Positions 18,501 through 26,090 of a stretch of DNA of 55,904 bases are shown here, one piece after another. Source of the stretch: Blastopirellula marina (GTDB lineage: Bacteria > Planctomycetota > Planctomycetia > Pirellulales > Thermoguttaceae). The position numbers and the translations under genes were made by a program. The notes beneath the pieces were generated by a model that was given only the letters and a program-made list of their open reading frames with translations, was not told where the DNA came from and did not search any database. The stretch is taken from contig DYLT01000001.1 in assembly GCA_020721945.1 (NCBI GenBank), forward strand, positions 1 to 55,904, written 5' to 3'. Position 1 is the stretch's first letter. Each line of letters starts with the position of its first letter.

Positions 18501-18600
18501 CCCGTTTCACCCAAGCGCCGGCCGCGAACGACGAGGCGGCGACGCCGAAAAGGACCCAACCGAGCGACAACAGAACCCATGCGACTGGCCGGCTTCTCAT
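15505..18600 (-). CDS. Exported alpha-galactosidase-like glycosidase with C-terminal NPCBM domain
   Basis: The 1031-residue protein starts with a signal peptide (MRSRPVAWVLLSLGW, cut near SSFAAG). A beta-sandwich region precedes a melibiase-like TIM barrel of clan GH-D. The barrel shows DDGWDN near residue 283 and FFKFDGFSA near 380, whose Asp fits the nucleophile; an acid/base candidate lies in the later EVSDDYPD segment. The C-terminal 125 residues, including FARGLGTHANA and TFRCRVGRDE, are a clear NPCBM carbohydrate-binding domain. AGGAG precedes ATG 18600; an in-frame extension to 18780 is rejected. It probably trims alpha-galactosides of exopolysaccharide outside the cytoplasm, together with the GH109-like gene upstream. 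Confidence 0.8.
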   Translation of the reverse strand: MRSRPVAWVLLSLGWVLFGVAASSFAAGAWVKRAETELGLGNDSIELWFKTQGPRCAAIRLVNRLSGRTIPIGFDEFSIGLDGRPPLRPADFAFQEAREEAIAGGRRLVLRYAGPAQGPRVDVVYELGDRDFFLRRRLEVAPAGPMPLRELAVWVVGVEGQCSHQGFGSPVLLDDTFWGVEFPAGHNRYEAEAVRLIHHPGRTVSERFSSKTAVLGVAEPDRSARRFRQYVETFRVTPPETALVVNYNTWWTLMPPTEKTSLELIDLFKKKLFDAHGESIDTFTLDDGWDNKESLWAIREDRFPRGFAPLVESLKGMNARLGIWLSPSSGYGHAPWLAKNGYAANSNPWYLCQSDPKYRRDIIARVTELARQYDVAFFKFDGFSAACEAVGHAHLPGPYAQEANTEAYIDLLEAVRKVRPGIYLDPTCGIWLSPWWLKYADSLWGEVSDDYPDIVVPAPVVRDSATTTRDAMFRQRCREHPGFPPAAIEHLGIIVITPEKWEDNAMIVAGRGCRLLTLYIDPRHFTAGDRDWAFLASVLRWVRHNAGTLQQTELLLGDPMRGEAYGYAHFRGHRGVLALRNPGIEPQTVKIALDASAGWRETDGTYLARIVYPRRETLDRPFSYGETLTLRLEAFETMIVHLDRVPQREPALLGVRHEETARSGNRVTYTLYGLPGEQAKVFLLGRAPKVAEIDGRPVGLAASPGGAVLSVTFPGPSLACQAEGGQLAAEASGDSWRIAGRCVANVPAGVPAAMHVLVDPKRTLGDPIQCVAKLNGQPVDVRAVRTPPKPEQAHRPHPWTWFEFRVPPGRSEVSVEIAPSKPSPFLRSRVGWWLWVERPMQKVTLTLQYAENLPPAVAELLPLPLGMDRRRETVTIQPIQSLGAGSRWPKQDQAVVYLDEIAPDEATQDWGTLQTNRSVWEKPMIVAGAPFARGLGTHANARLVYDLAGGRFKTFRCRVGRDEHAQDGAVTFQVLVDGKKVFDSGPMTKTTAARPVDINLAGAQTLELLAQEGGDGIAGDHADWAEAQLIR

Positions 18601-18739
18601 GGGGGAACTCCTGGCACGAAAGGCATCGAGGTCGACACGTGGTCCAGTGTACCCGATGGGACCCGCTCCGGGCCACCGCCCCCATCCCCTCCCAAAATGG
18701 TCCGCCTGCCTCCGCAAGGGGCCGACGCCAGCGAAGTGA

Positions 18740-18851
18740 GTGCTCCGCACCCACGCGAACCGATATAGGCGCCACCGCACGCACGGGTCGGAACGGCACC
18801 GTCCGTGATTTGCGTGACACGGCGTTTCGCGCGTGGGTGCAGAGCACCCAC
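18740..18851. repeat. Long inverted repeat with competing stem in the gap 18601-18908
   Basis: GTGCTCCGCACCCACGCG (18740-18757) is repeated in inverted form at 18830-18847 with 17 of 18 bases matching, across a 72-nt loop that itself holds CGG.ACGG/CCGTCCG pairing. The right arm can also pair locally: GTGGGTGC (18833-18840) with GCACCCAC (18844-18851) around a 3-nt loop. The two stems exclude each other. It lies in the 308-nt leader upstream of the alpha-galactosidase-like gene and after the PfkB gene. I see no coding sequence in this gap. Confidence 0.6.
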
Positions 18852-18908
18852 CCTCGTTGCTCGGATCGCCCGCGACGCCGGTTGGTATGGTCCGCAGGGC
18901 CTGCCGCG

Positions 18909-19862
18909 TCAGACTCGTTCGATGTTGAGCGTGTGCTGGCGGAGGAAGGCCTCGGCTTCGGGACGGGTGAAGACGCTTTCGGTGGCGCTGATCGAGCGCA
19001 CGCAGCTAGCGCCCAGGGCGCTTCCCCAGCGGAGGCAGCCGGCCGGGTCTTCGCCCTGCAAGAGCCCGGCGATGTAGCCCGCGTCGAACGCGTCGCCCGA
19101 GCCGGTACCGCCAACGAACTCCACCGGGTACACGCCCGCGCGGAGCCGCAGGCCGTCGGTCACCAGCAGGCTGCCGTGGCGGCCCTGGGTGATCACCACG
19201 GTCTTGGCTCCTGCCGCGCGGAACCGTTCGGCTTGGGCCAGGGGATCGGCAAGCCCGGTAATCAGGGCCGCCTCGTCGTCGTTCGGCAAGAAGACGTCGG
19301 TTTCCGGCAGCACGCGTTGGAGCATCTGCCAGTAGTGCTCGCCACCGAAGAGCACCACGTCGAGCACGGTCTGGGCGCCGGCGCGGCGGGCTGTGCGGAG
19401 CAGGTCGACGAAGGCGTCCGTCTCGAGTCCCGGCATCATCAGGTACCCGCCCACGTAAAGCACCTTGGCCTGGCGCACCCAATCGGCGGGGAGGTGCTCG
19501 ACGGTGAACCGGGTATTGGCCCCCGGGGTGCTGATGAACCGGCGGTCCTGGCCGACGACGTTGACGACCATCGTGCTGGCGGTGCCCATGCCGGCGAGCT
19601 TATGGATGCCCGCGGTGTCGACCCCTCCCGCCCGGAGCGTCTGCACAATGAACTCGCCGAAGGCGTCGTCGCCCACACAGCCCGACACTCCGACCTTGAA
19701 GCCGAGTTTGGCCAGATCGAGGCCCGCGTTCGAGGCGCATCCGCCCAGGGCCAGGGTGATGTGATCGGTGGGCACCAACTCGCCGGCCGCGGGCAGTCGG
19801 GGGATCGGGGCACAGACGTAATCGGCGAACAGGATGCCGGCACAGAGACAGTCGATCGACAC
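18909..19862 (-). CDS. PfkB-family carbohydrate kinase
   Basis: This 317-residue ribokinase-like protein has the N-terminal GGCASNAGLDLAKLG signature and the C-terminal PfkB motif GGTGSGDAFDAGYIAG, containing the catalytic Asp and anion hole. Such kinases phosphorylate sugars or nucleosides at a primary hydroxyl using ATP in the cytoplasm. The start is GTG 19862, only 6 nt after the stop of the DUF1080 gene, so the two are almost certainly cotranscribed. The neighbouring glycosidase genes suggest a released sugar as substrate, but the specific sugar is unknown. Confidence 0.85.
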   Translation of the reverse strand: MSIDCLCAGILFADYVCAPIPRLPAAGELVPTDHITLALGGCASNAGLDLAKLGFKVGVSGCVGDDAFGEFIVQTLRAGGVDTAGIHKLAGMGTASTMVVNVVGQDRRFISTPGANTRFTVEHLPADWVRQAKVLYVGGYLMMPGLETDAFVDLLRTARRAGAQTVLDVVLFGGEHYWQMLQRVLPETDVFLPNDDEAALITGLADPLAQAERFRAAGAKTVVITQGRHGSLLVTDGLRLRAGVYPVEFVGGTGSGDAFDAGYIAGLLQGEDPAGCLRWGSALGASCVRSISATESVFTRPEAEAFLRQHTLNIERV

Positions 19863-19868
19863 GGGCAG

Positions 19869-20588
19869 TCAGTCCTTCGAGTCCAGGTTGTCCATCACCG
19901 CGATCGCCAGATGACGGAACGTCACGGTTCCGCCGAGGTTCTGAAACCCGATGTGCCCGTTGCGCGGGCGCTGGGCCAATGCCGGGCCTCGTTTCTGGCG
20001 CGCCTTGGTCTCTTTCGACAAGTCGACGTCGAGCACCTTGTGGCCGTTGAGCACCACGGTGACCTGGCTCTTGCGGCAGGTAATCTCGAAGGCGTTCCAC
20101 TGGCCGGCCGGCTTCATGGCCTGTTTGGCGGGAATCTCGTCGTAGATCGAGCCGGTCAACTGCTCGGGCCGGTAGCCCTTCCAGTTGCCGGTGTGGTAGT
20201 ATACCTCGCCGTCGACGAATTGGATTTCCATGCCGCGGTACGCGGGATCGCCTTCGTCGGGAAACCGCAGCCCGATGCCGCTGTTCCCGCCGACGGTGAG
20301 CTTGCCTTCGAACCGGAGTACGAAGTCGCCATAGCTGCGTTTCGAGTAGATCCATGTGCTGGTGTTGCGACCCTCGAGCACGCCGTCGCGGAGCGACCAC
20401 TTGGCTCCGGCGAGTTTCGGCGGTTTGGCCACGTCGGACCAGTCGCTGACTTGCCACCCTTCCAAGCGATCGCCGGGGAAGAGCGGCACGAAGTTCGTGG
20501 GGGAACTCGAGGTTGTCTCGGCGGCGGGAATCGCCGGCGCCAAGGCGCCCAGCAAGGCCACAACGCCAAGAGCGGGGACTCGATTCAT
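19869..20588 (-). CDS. Exported DUF1080 (3-keto-disaccharide hydrolase-like) protein
   Basis: The 239-residue product has a signal peptide (MNRVPALGVVALLGALAPAIPAAE) and a single concanavalin-like DUF1080 domain. Typical segments are FVPLFPGDRLEGWQV, SGIGLRFPDEGDPAYRGMEIQ and KPAGQWNAFEITCR. Members have been linked to hydrolysis of 3-keto-glycosides outside the cytoplasm, working with Gfo/Idh-type oxidoreductases. One such gene lies immediately upstream here with a 72-nt gap. The trio GH109-like, DUF1080 and PfkB may form one sugar-processing operon. Confidence 0.8.
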   Translation of the reverse strand: MNRVPALGVVALLGALAPAIPAAETTSSSPTNFVPLFPGDRLEGWQVSDWSDVAKPPKLAGAKWSLRDGVLEGRNTSTWIYSKRSYGDFVLRFEGKLTVGGNSGIGLRFPDEGDPAYRGMEIQFVDGEVYYHTGNWKGYRPEQLTGSIYDEIPAKQAMKPAGQWNAFEITCRKSQVTVVLNGHKVLDVDLSKETKARQKRGPALAQRPRNGHIGFQNLGGTVTFRHLAIAVMDNLDSKD

Positions 20589-20660
20589 TCAGGCACCTGA
20601 GATCGCGCTGGACCGTTGGTCGGACTACGGGGCCCATCATGAAATGCAGGACCGCGGGCG

Positions 20661-21944
20661 TCAAGGGGTGCGGCGTTCCCATTTCCCCTTGGTGAAGTCG
20701 GGGACCTCTTGCGGGGCCCCGCCCGCGGCGATCGACCTGCCCGACAGCTCGATCACGCAACTCCACGCGGCGGCATCGTAGGCGTCGATGGGCGAGGGAC
20801 GGCCCGCGCGGATGGTCTCGAGGAACTCGTGGATCACGAAGAAGTCGCCGCCGCCGTGCCCGGCCCCGGCCGCTTGCTGGCGCCATTGGGTCCACATGGG
20901 GTGCTCGAACTCGTTGGCGTACTTGGCCGACGGTTCCCAGGCGTGACCGGCACTGCGCCCGTCGATCCAGATCGAATCGCCGCGCGATTCGAAACTCGCG
21001 CGCGTGCCCTGGAGGCTGTAGTAGGTGGTGCTGACCACGGGGCGCGGCGAGCTGAGGTCGTAGCGCAGATCGACAAGCGCCCCCTTCGCGGTGCGGATCA
21101 GCGTCGTGGCCGAGTCGGTCGAGCGGAACTTGATCTCATGGGCCGGATGGCCCTTGGGGAACTTGCGGCGCACGAAGTCGACGAGGTTCTTCTGTCCCGT
21201 GGCCGACGCCACCAGCGACACGAACCGATCGCCGCGATGGATGCCCAACCACTGGGCCACGGGTCCGAGGGCGTGCGTGGGATAGAGGTTGCCGAGGTAG
21301 TCGCGCAGCATCTCGCCCCGCCACGTGAGCTGATCGCCCTGGAACATGAGGGTCCGGCAGTCGTGCACATAACCGCATTCGGCGTAGGTCAGGTCGCCGA
21401 AGATGCCCTTGCGGACCATCGTCAGGATCATCATGACGGGCTGCCAGTAGCAGCAGTTTTCAGCGAGCATATAGAGGCGGCCGGTCTCTTCGGCAGCGCG
21501 GACCAAGCCCCAGCACTCGTCGACGGTCATGGCCGCGGCCACCTCGCTCAGCACATGCTTGCCCGCGCAAAGCGCGTCGATCGACATCGCGGCATGGACC
21601 TGCATGGGCGTGGCCACGATCACCGCGTCGAGGTCGTCGCGCTGGGTCATGCGGCGGTAATCGAATGGCCCCTTGGCGTACCCTTCGGGCTTGCGGCCTC
21701 GGGCCTTGGCGACCAGGTCGATCGCGCGATTCAGGTGGGCTTCGTTGATGTCGCACACGGCGGGCACCTCGACCCCGGCCGCCAGCGCGAGGCTCAACAG
21801 ATACGTGCCGCGCCCGCCCACGCCAATCACGCCCACGCGCAGCGGCTTGGGCGACGCCTGGGCCAGCGTGGCCCCCGTCGCCGCGGCCAGACCGGCCGCG
21901 GCCCCGATTTGAACCACTTGGCGACGGTTCATGATACGGCTCAT
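20661..21944 (-). CDS. GH109-like NAD-dependent glycosidase (Gfo/Idh/MocA fold)
   Basis: The 427-residue protein starts with a twin-arginine-like leader (MNRRQVVQIGAAAGLAA), then a Rossmann fold (VGVIGVGGRGTYLL) and a Gfo/Idh C-terminal domain. It matches the GH109 subgroup better than plain dehydrogenases: LAENCCYWQPVMM, MVRKGIFGDLTYAE, and NLYPTHALGPVAQWLGI with Y221 and H224. In characterised GH109 enzymes the corresponding Tyr/His act in NAD-mediated alpha-N-acetylgalactosamine cleavage. GGGAG precedes ATG 21944. Placement with DUF1080, PfkB and alpha-galactosidase-like genes supports glycan degradation. Actual substrate is inferred; an oxidoreductase role remains possible. Confidence 0.75.
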   Translation of the reverse strand: MSRIMNRRQVVQIGAAAGLAAATGATLAQASPKPLRVGVIGVGGRGTYLLSLALAAGVEVPAVCDINEAHLNRAIDLVAKARGRKPEGYAKGPFDYRRMTQRDDLDAVIVATPMQVHAAMSIDALCAGKHVLSEVAAAMTVDECWGLVRAAEETGRLYMLAENCCYWQPVMMILTMVRKGIFGDLTYAECGYVHDCRTLMFQGDQLTWRGEMLRDYLGNLYPTHALGPVAQWLGIHRGDRFVSLVASATGQKNLVDFVRRKFPKGHPAHEIKFRSTDSATTLIRTAKGALVDLRYDLSSPRPVVSTTYYSLQGTRASFESRGDSIWIDGRSAGHAWEPSAKYANEFEHPMWTQWRQQAAGAGHGGGDFFVIHEFLETIRAGRPSPIDAYDAAAWSCVIELSGRSIAAGGAPQEVPDFTKGKWERRTP

Positions 21945-22121
21945 CGTGATGCTCCCGATTGGGCACCGTCAAGAATTTCCACTACCGATTTTACCGAAGC
22001 GCCGGCGTCGCCAGCGCTCTCGAAAGAGCCAACGCGATGCCCGTGCCAGGTTGCTCTCCGCCCAAAAAACCCTCGATGCTTCCTCTTGGCGAGAGAGGGG
22101 CATCAAGGGGGGGCCGCGGCC

Positions 22122-22553
22122 TCACTTGATCGGAGAGTAATCGACGGCCATGAGGTTCTTGCTTTCGACCTTCTCGACGATCACCCCGTTCTTATGCGAT
22201 TCGTCCCTGGCCTTGATCCACTCGGGGTCGTCGCGGAAGGCCTTCCACGCCTTGGCCTGAGCCTCCTTGCTGGGGAAGGCGACGAGGTAGATCAGCGTGT
22301 TCTGGGCCTCCTCGCCCTCGGTCGGCACCCAGAACCCCACCAGCTCGATTCCATGCTTCTGGAACAACTTGCAGGTGTGCTCGCGAAACCGCTTGTGCAG
22401 GTCGTCGAGTTTTCCGGGGAAAGTCTTGTAGATCCGCAGTTCGAAGACCTTTCCCTGGGAGGCGGGCGTCTGGCTCGACTCGGCGGCCAAGACCGTCGCG
22501 CCGACCAAGCTCACCAGGGCGACGATGGCAACGATCCAGACCAATCGGTTCAT
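22122..22553 (-). CDS. Exported NIPSNAP-family protein
   Basis: The 143-residue protein has a signal peptide (MNRLVWIVAIVALVSLVGATVLAA). A single NIPSNAP dimeric alpha/beta-barrel domain follows: FELRIYKTFPGKLDDLHKRF, GIELVGFWVP, IYLVAFPSKEAQAKAW. AGAGGAG precedes the ATG. The function of bacterial exported NIPSNAPs is unknown; many lie near sugar oxidoreductase genes, as here upstream of the GH109-like gene with a 177-nt gap. Confidence 0.8.
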   Translation of the reverse strand: MNRLVWIVAIVALVSLVGATVLAAESSQTPASQGKVFELRIYKTFPGKLDDLHKRFREHTCKLFQKHGIELVGFWVPTEGEEAQNTLIYLVAFPSKEAQAKAWKAFRDDPEWIKARDESHKNGVIVEKVESKNLMAVDYSPIK

Positions 22554-22666
22554 GGGAGTCTCCTCTTGCCGACCGTGGGGTACGTGGGGCCGTCATGATA
22601 CCCGAACGCTCGGCGCGCACGCAAGGCGCCCTCGCGCCGCGAGAGAAACCCGCTGGGCCGTACGGG

Positions 22667-25600
22667 TCAGGGCTTCCGGGCCGCGCCGGAGGCTTCCTGA
22701 AGATCGCGGGCCGCGGCGGCCATCGTGGCGTAGAGGTCCTCGATCTGGCTTTCGTCGACCGACGAGAACGCGACACGGATGTCGCGATCGCCGTCGGCAA
22801 TCACGCCGATCCCGCAGTTCTCCAGGAGATGCTTGCGGTAGGTCTCGGCATCGATCCCCTTGAGCTTCAGGCACATGAAGTAGCCAGCGTTGAAGGGATA
22901 GGGCTCCCAGAGGTTGGCGTACTCGGGCCGCGCGAGGATCTCTTGGACACGGCGCGCGCGGGCCTCGAGGATGGCCTTCTTCTGCTGCCGCTCTTCGAGG
23001 ATCGTGGGGTTCGAGAGCGCCTTGACCAGCACGGTCTGGCCTGGTTGCGAGCAGTTGGAGATCGCGCTGCGGATGGCCCCGGCCACCTTCTTTTCGAGGG
23101 CCGCGTACAGCGCCTCGTCGCTGAGCAGGGCGCGGGTGCTGAAGGTGAGCATGCCGGCGCGGAAGCCCCAAACGAACTCCTCCTTGGTGGGCCCGTCGAC
23201 CTTCACGGCCAGGATCCGCTCGTGGGCGCCGGCCAGCCGGGCGAAGAGCGACTCGGGGAACACTTGCTCGTCGTAGAACAGGCCGAAGTAGGCATCGTCG
23301 CAAAGGACGATCAGGTTCCGGCCGTCCTCCGCGGCCTCCAGCAGCGCGGCGGTGACGGCCGCGGCCTCGGATTTCGTCAGCGAGTACCCGGTCGGGTTGT
23401 TGGGGAAGTTCAGAATCAAGATCGTCTTCCAGCTTCCGGCGCGGGTTGCCAGGGCCTGGCGCAACGCCTCGACATTGAACCCCCCCGAGGCATTGTAGAA
23501 CGAATACAACCCGAGCTGGGCCTGAAGCCGCACGCCGAAGAGCAGTTCGTAGTTCTCCCAGTATTTGTCGGGCAACAGGACCATGTCGCCCTTGTCAACG
23601 AACAGGTCGCCCACCAGACTCAATGCGTGGGTCACGCCGCTGGTCACAATGGGCATCGAGAAGCTCTTGCCGGCCAGGCTGGGGTTCTTGCGCCGCAACT
23701 CGTCGCACCACTTCTTCCGCAGGTCGGGGCGTCCCGTGGCCGGGGCGTACGTCAGCGCCTCGGCCGGGCTGAGTCCGTTGAAATACCTCATGACCGACGC
23801 GAGGTGCATCGGCTGGCCGTCTTCGCGGGCGATGCCGATCGTGGCATCGTAGCGGTCGGCCTTCTCCTTCGCCTCGGCGCTCTGCGCCAGAATGCCCTTG
23901 GGGAAATACAGGCGCCGGCCCAGGTCGGAAAGCATCGCCGCCAGATGGGAATTCTCGCGCTCGATGATCTCGTTGAGATCGGCGGCCAGCGGACGAATTT
24001 CGGTGCCGGGCTTCAAGAGCGAGATGGGCGCGCGTAAGCGCAGCCGCAGCGACTCGAGCTGATCCCACAACGTCTTCGGCATCCGGTTGCCGAATTGCTG
24101 GAAGAACGTGGCAATGCTCTCGGTTTCCTGGTACCAATCCTGGCGGTTGACGGCGAACAACTTGTTGAGCGTCTCCCGCGAGATCTCCAAGCCGTTCAGG
24201 TCGAGGCTGTCGGGCGTGGGCACGTAGCCGATGGGAGTTTTCACCGCGTCGGCCTCGCCGCGGCAGCGGTCGAGAATCCACTCGATCACGCGCAGGTTTT
24301 CGCCGAATCCCGGCCAAAGGTAATTGCCATCCTCATCGGTGCGGAACCAGTTCACATGGAAGATCTTGGGCGCGTTGGTCATGCGCCGGCCCATGTTCAG
24401 CCAGTGCTCGAAGTAGTCGCCCATGTGGTAGCCGCAGAAGGGCAGCATGGCCATCGGGTCGCGGCGCACTTCGCCAAGCTTGCCGAACTGGGCGGCCGTG
24501 CGCTCCGACGCCATCGTGGCCCCCACGAACACGCCGTGGTCCCAGTCGAAGGCCTCGTAGACCAAGGGTGCCAGGTGCTGGCGCCGACCCCCGAACACGA
24601 TCGCCGAGATCGGCACGCCGTGGTGGTGCTCGGTGCGATACGAGGCCGACGGGCATTGCGCGAGCGGCGCGGTGAAGCGGCTGTTGGGATGGGCCCCGAG
24701 AATCGGATTCCCGTTCTTGTCCGTCATGCCCGGCTTCCAAGGCCGGCCAAGCCAATCGGTCCCCTCCTCCGGCGGAGGCGGATCTCCGCCCTCCCACCAC
24801 ACCGTGCCGTCCTTGCCCAACACCACGTTGGTGTAAATCGTGTTGCGGGCGATGGTCTTCATCATGTTCGGGTTGGTCTTCGAGTTTGTGCCGGGAGCAA
24901 CGCCGAAGAAACCCCGTTCCGGGTTGATCGCCCAAAGACGGCCATCGGTGTCGATCCGCATCCAGGCGATGTCGTCGCCGACCGTCCAAATCCGGTAACC
25001 TTTGACCTTCAGTCCTTCGGGCGGAACGAGCATGGCGAGGTTCGTCTTGCCGCACGCACTCGGAAAGGCGGCGGCAATGTACTCGACCCGGCCCTCCGGA
25101 TTCTCGACCCCCATGATCAGCGTGTGCTCGGCCAGCCATCCTTCGCGCCGACCGAGGTAACTGGCGATCCGCAGGGCGAGACACTTTTTGCCCAACAGCA
25201 CATTGCCCCCGTACCCCGATCCCACGCTCCAAATGGTGTTATCCTCGGGGAACTGCAGGATCAGGCGGCGCTTGATATCGAGGTCGGCCTTGCTGTGAAG
25301 GCACTTGGTGAACTCCCCGCCGGTGCCAAGCTGCTTCAGGACCGCCCGGCCCACATAGGTCATGATCCGCATGTTCAGCACCACGTAAATGCTGTCGGTC
25401 AGCTCGACCCCGATCTTGCTGAAGGGGGAACCCACCGGACCCATGGAAAACGGGATGACGTACATCGTGCGCCCGCGCATGGATCCCTTGAAAATCTCGC
25501 CCGCCCGACGGTAGCCCTCTTCCGGAGACATCCAATTGTTGGTCGGGCCGGCATCCTCGGGAAGGGTGGTGCAGATGTAGGTGAGATCTTCGGTTCGGGC

Positions 25601-25801
25601 AACGTCGTTCGGGGCGGTCCGATGGTACAGGCAGCCCGGGAGCTTCTTCTGGTTCAACAGGATGAGTTCCCCGGTTTCCAGGCCCTCTTTGGTCAGCCGC
25701 TCTTTCTCTTCCTCCGATCCGTCGATCCAGACGATGCGATCCGGCTGGCACATGCGGGCCATTTCCTCGACCCACTCGAGAAGCTTCCGGTGTTGGTTCA
25801 C
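22667..25801 (-). CDS. Fusion: GTP-type PEP carboxykinase with PLP aminotransferase
   Basis: One uninterrupted frame encodes 1044 residues. Residues 1 to about 590 are a complete GTP-dependent phosphoenolpyruvate carboxykinase, which converts oxaloacetate and GTP to PEP. It carries FSMGPVGSPFSKIGVELTDS, the P-loop FPSACGKTN and the ENLRVIEWILDR C-terminal segment. From about 600 to the end is a class I/II aminotransferase with ILNFPNNPTGYS, LCDDAYFGLFYD and a candidate PLP lysine in DGPTKEEFVWGFRAG. The start is GTG 25801, set by AAGGAG with 6-nt spacing; an in-frame extension to 25927 is rejected. If the second half is an aspartate transaminase it could feed oxaloacetate to the first, but its substrate is unknown. 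Confidence 0.85.
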   Translation of the reverse strand: MNQHRKLLEWVEEMARMCQPDRIVWIDGSEEEKERLTKEGLETGELILLNQKKLPGCLYHRTAPNDVARTEDLTYICTTLPEDAGPTNNWMSPEEGYRRAGEIFKGSMRGRTMYVIPFSMGPVGSPFSKIGVELTDSIYVVLNMRIMTYVGRAVLKQLGTGGEFTKCLHSKADLDIKRRLILQFPEDNTIWSVGSGYGGNVLLGKKCLALRIASYLGRREGWLAEHTLIMGVENPEGRVEYIAAAFPSACGKTNLAMLVPPEGLKVKGYRIWTVGDDIAWMRIDTDGRLWAINPERGFFGVAPGTNSKTNPNMMKTIARNTIYTNVVLGKDGTVWWEGGDPPPPEEGTDWLGRPWKPGMTDKNGNPILGAHPNSRFTAPLAQCPSASYRTEHHHGVPISAIVFGGRRQHLAPLVYEAFDWDHGVFVGATMASERTAAQFGKLGEVRRDPMAMLPFCGYHMGDYFEHWLNMGRRMTNAPKIFHVNWFRTDEDGNYLWPGFGENLRVIEWILDRCRGEADAVKTPIGYVPTPDSLDLNGLEISRETLNKLFAVNRQDWYQETESIATFFQQFGNRMPKTLWDQLESLRLRLRAPISLLKPGTEIRPLAADLNEIIERENSHLAAMLSDLGRRLYFPKGILAQSAEAKEKADRYDATIGIAREDGQPMHLASVMRYFNGLSPAEALTYAPATGRPDLRKKWCDELRRKNPSLAGKSFSMPIVTSGVTHALSLVGDLFVDKGDMVLLPDKYWENYELLFGVRLQAQLGLYSFYNASGGFNVEALRQALATRAGSWKTILILNFPNNPTGYSLTKSEAAAVTAALLEAAEDGRNLIVLCDDAYFGLFYDEQVFPESLFARLAGAHERILAVKVDGPTKEEFVWGFRAGMLTFSTRALLSDEALYAALEKKVAGAIRSAISNCSQPGQTVLVKALSNPTILEERQQKKAILEARARRVQEILARPEYANLWEPYPFNAGYFMCLKLKGIDAETYRKHLLENCGIGVIADGDRDIRVAFSSVDESQIEDLYATMAAAARDLQEASGAARKP

Positions 25802-26052
25802 AGGGGTCTCCTTGCGGCGCGGCCTGGGGGCCTTGCCCAAATCAACGAGGGTCCAAGCGGTGGGCGCGGCGGGCGAAGTCCGCGCGCCGGCGGCGCAGTG
25901 CGCGCAACCCATCAGAATATCGGGCACAGGCCATGATCGTCAATGGCCTGAGACGAACCTGCCCCTTGGGGGGGGCGAGAGCGAAGCCGAGCTTGCTCAT
26001 GCCGCGCGATCGCCCGGAATGCCAGCACTCCAAGGCTTTTCCGTGAGGGAAG

Positions 26053-26068
26053 CGCGGGACCTCCCGCG
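26053..26068. other. Short palindromic hairpin downstream of the MFS gene
   Basis: CGCGGGA and TCCCGCG form a perfect 7-bp stem around CC just past the annotated MFS stop, in the gap before the PEPCK fusion gene. There is no T-run, so a terminator role is uncertain. Confidence 0.3.
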
Positions 26069-26090
26069 AGAGGTTCGCGCGATCCGCGGG

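Noticed and set aside
16210-18768. 852-codon plus-strand open frame
   Set aside because: It is antisense to the alpha-galactosidase-like gene, has no recognisable domain and reflects GC-rich third positions.
24095-25936. 613-codon plus-strand open frame
   Set aside because: It is antisense to the PEPCK half of the fusion gene, with composition typical of shadow frames.
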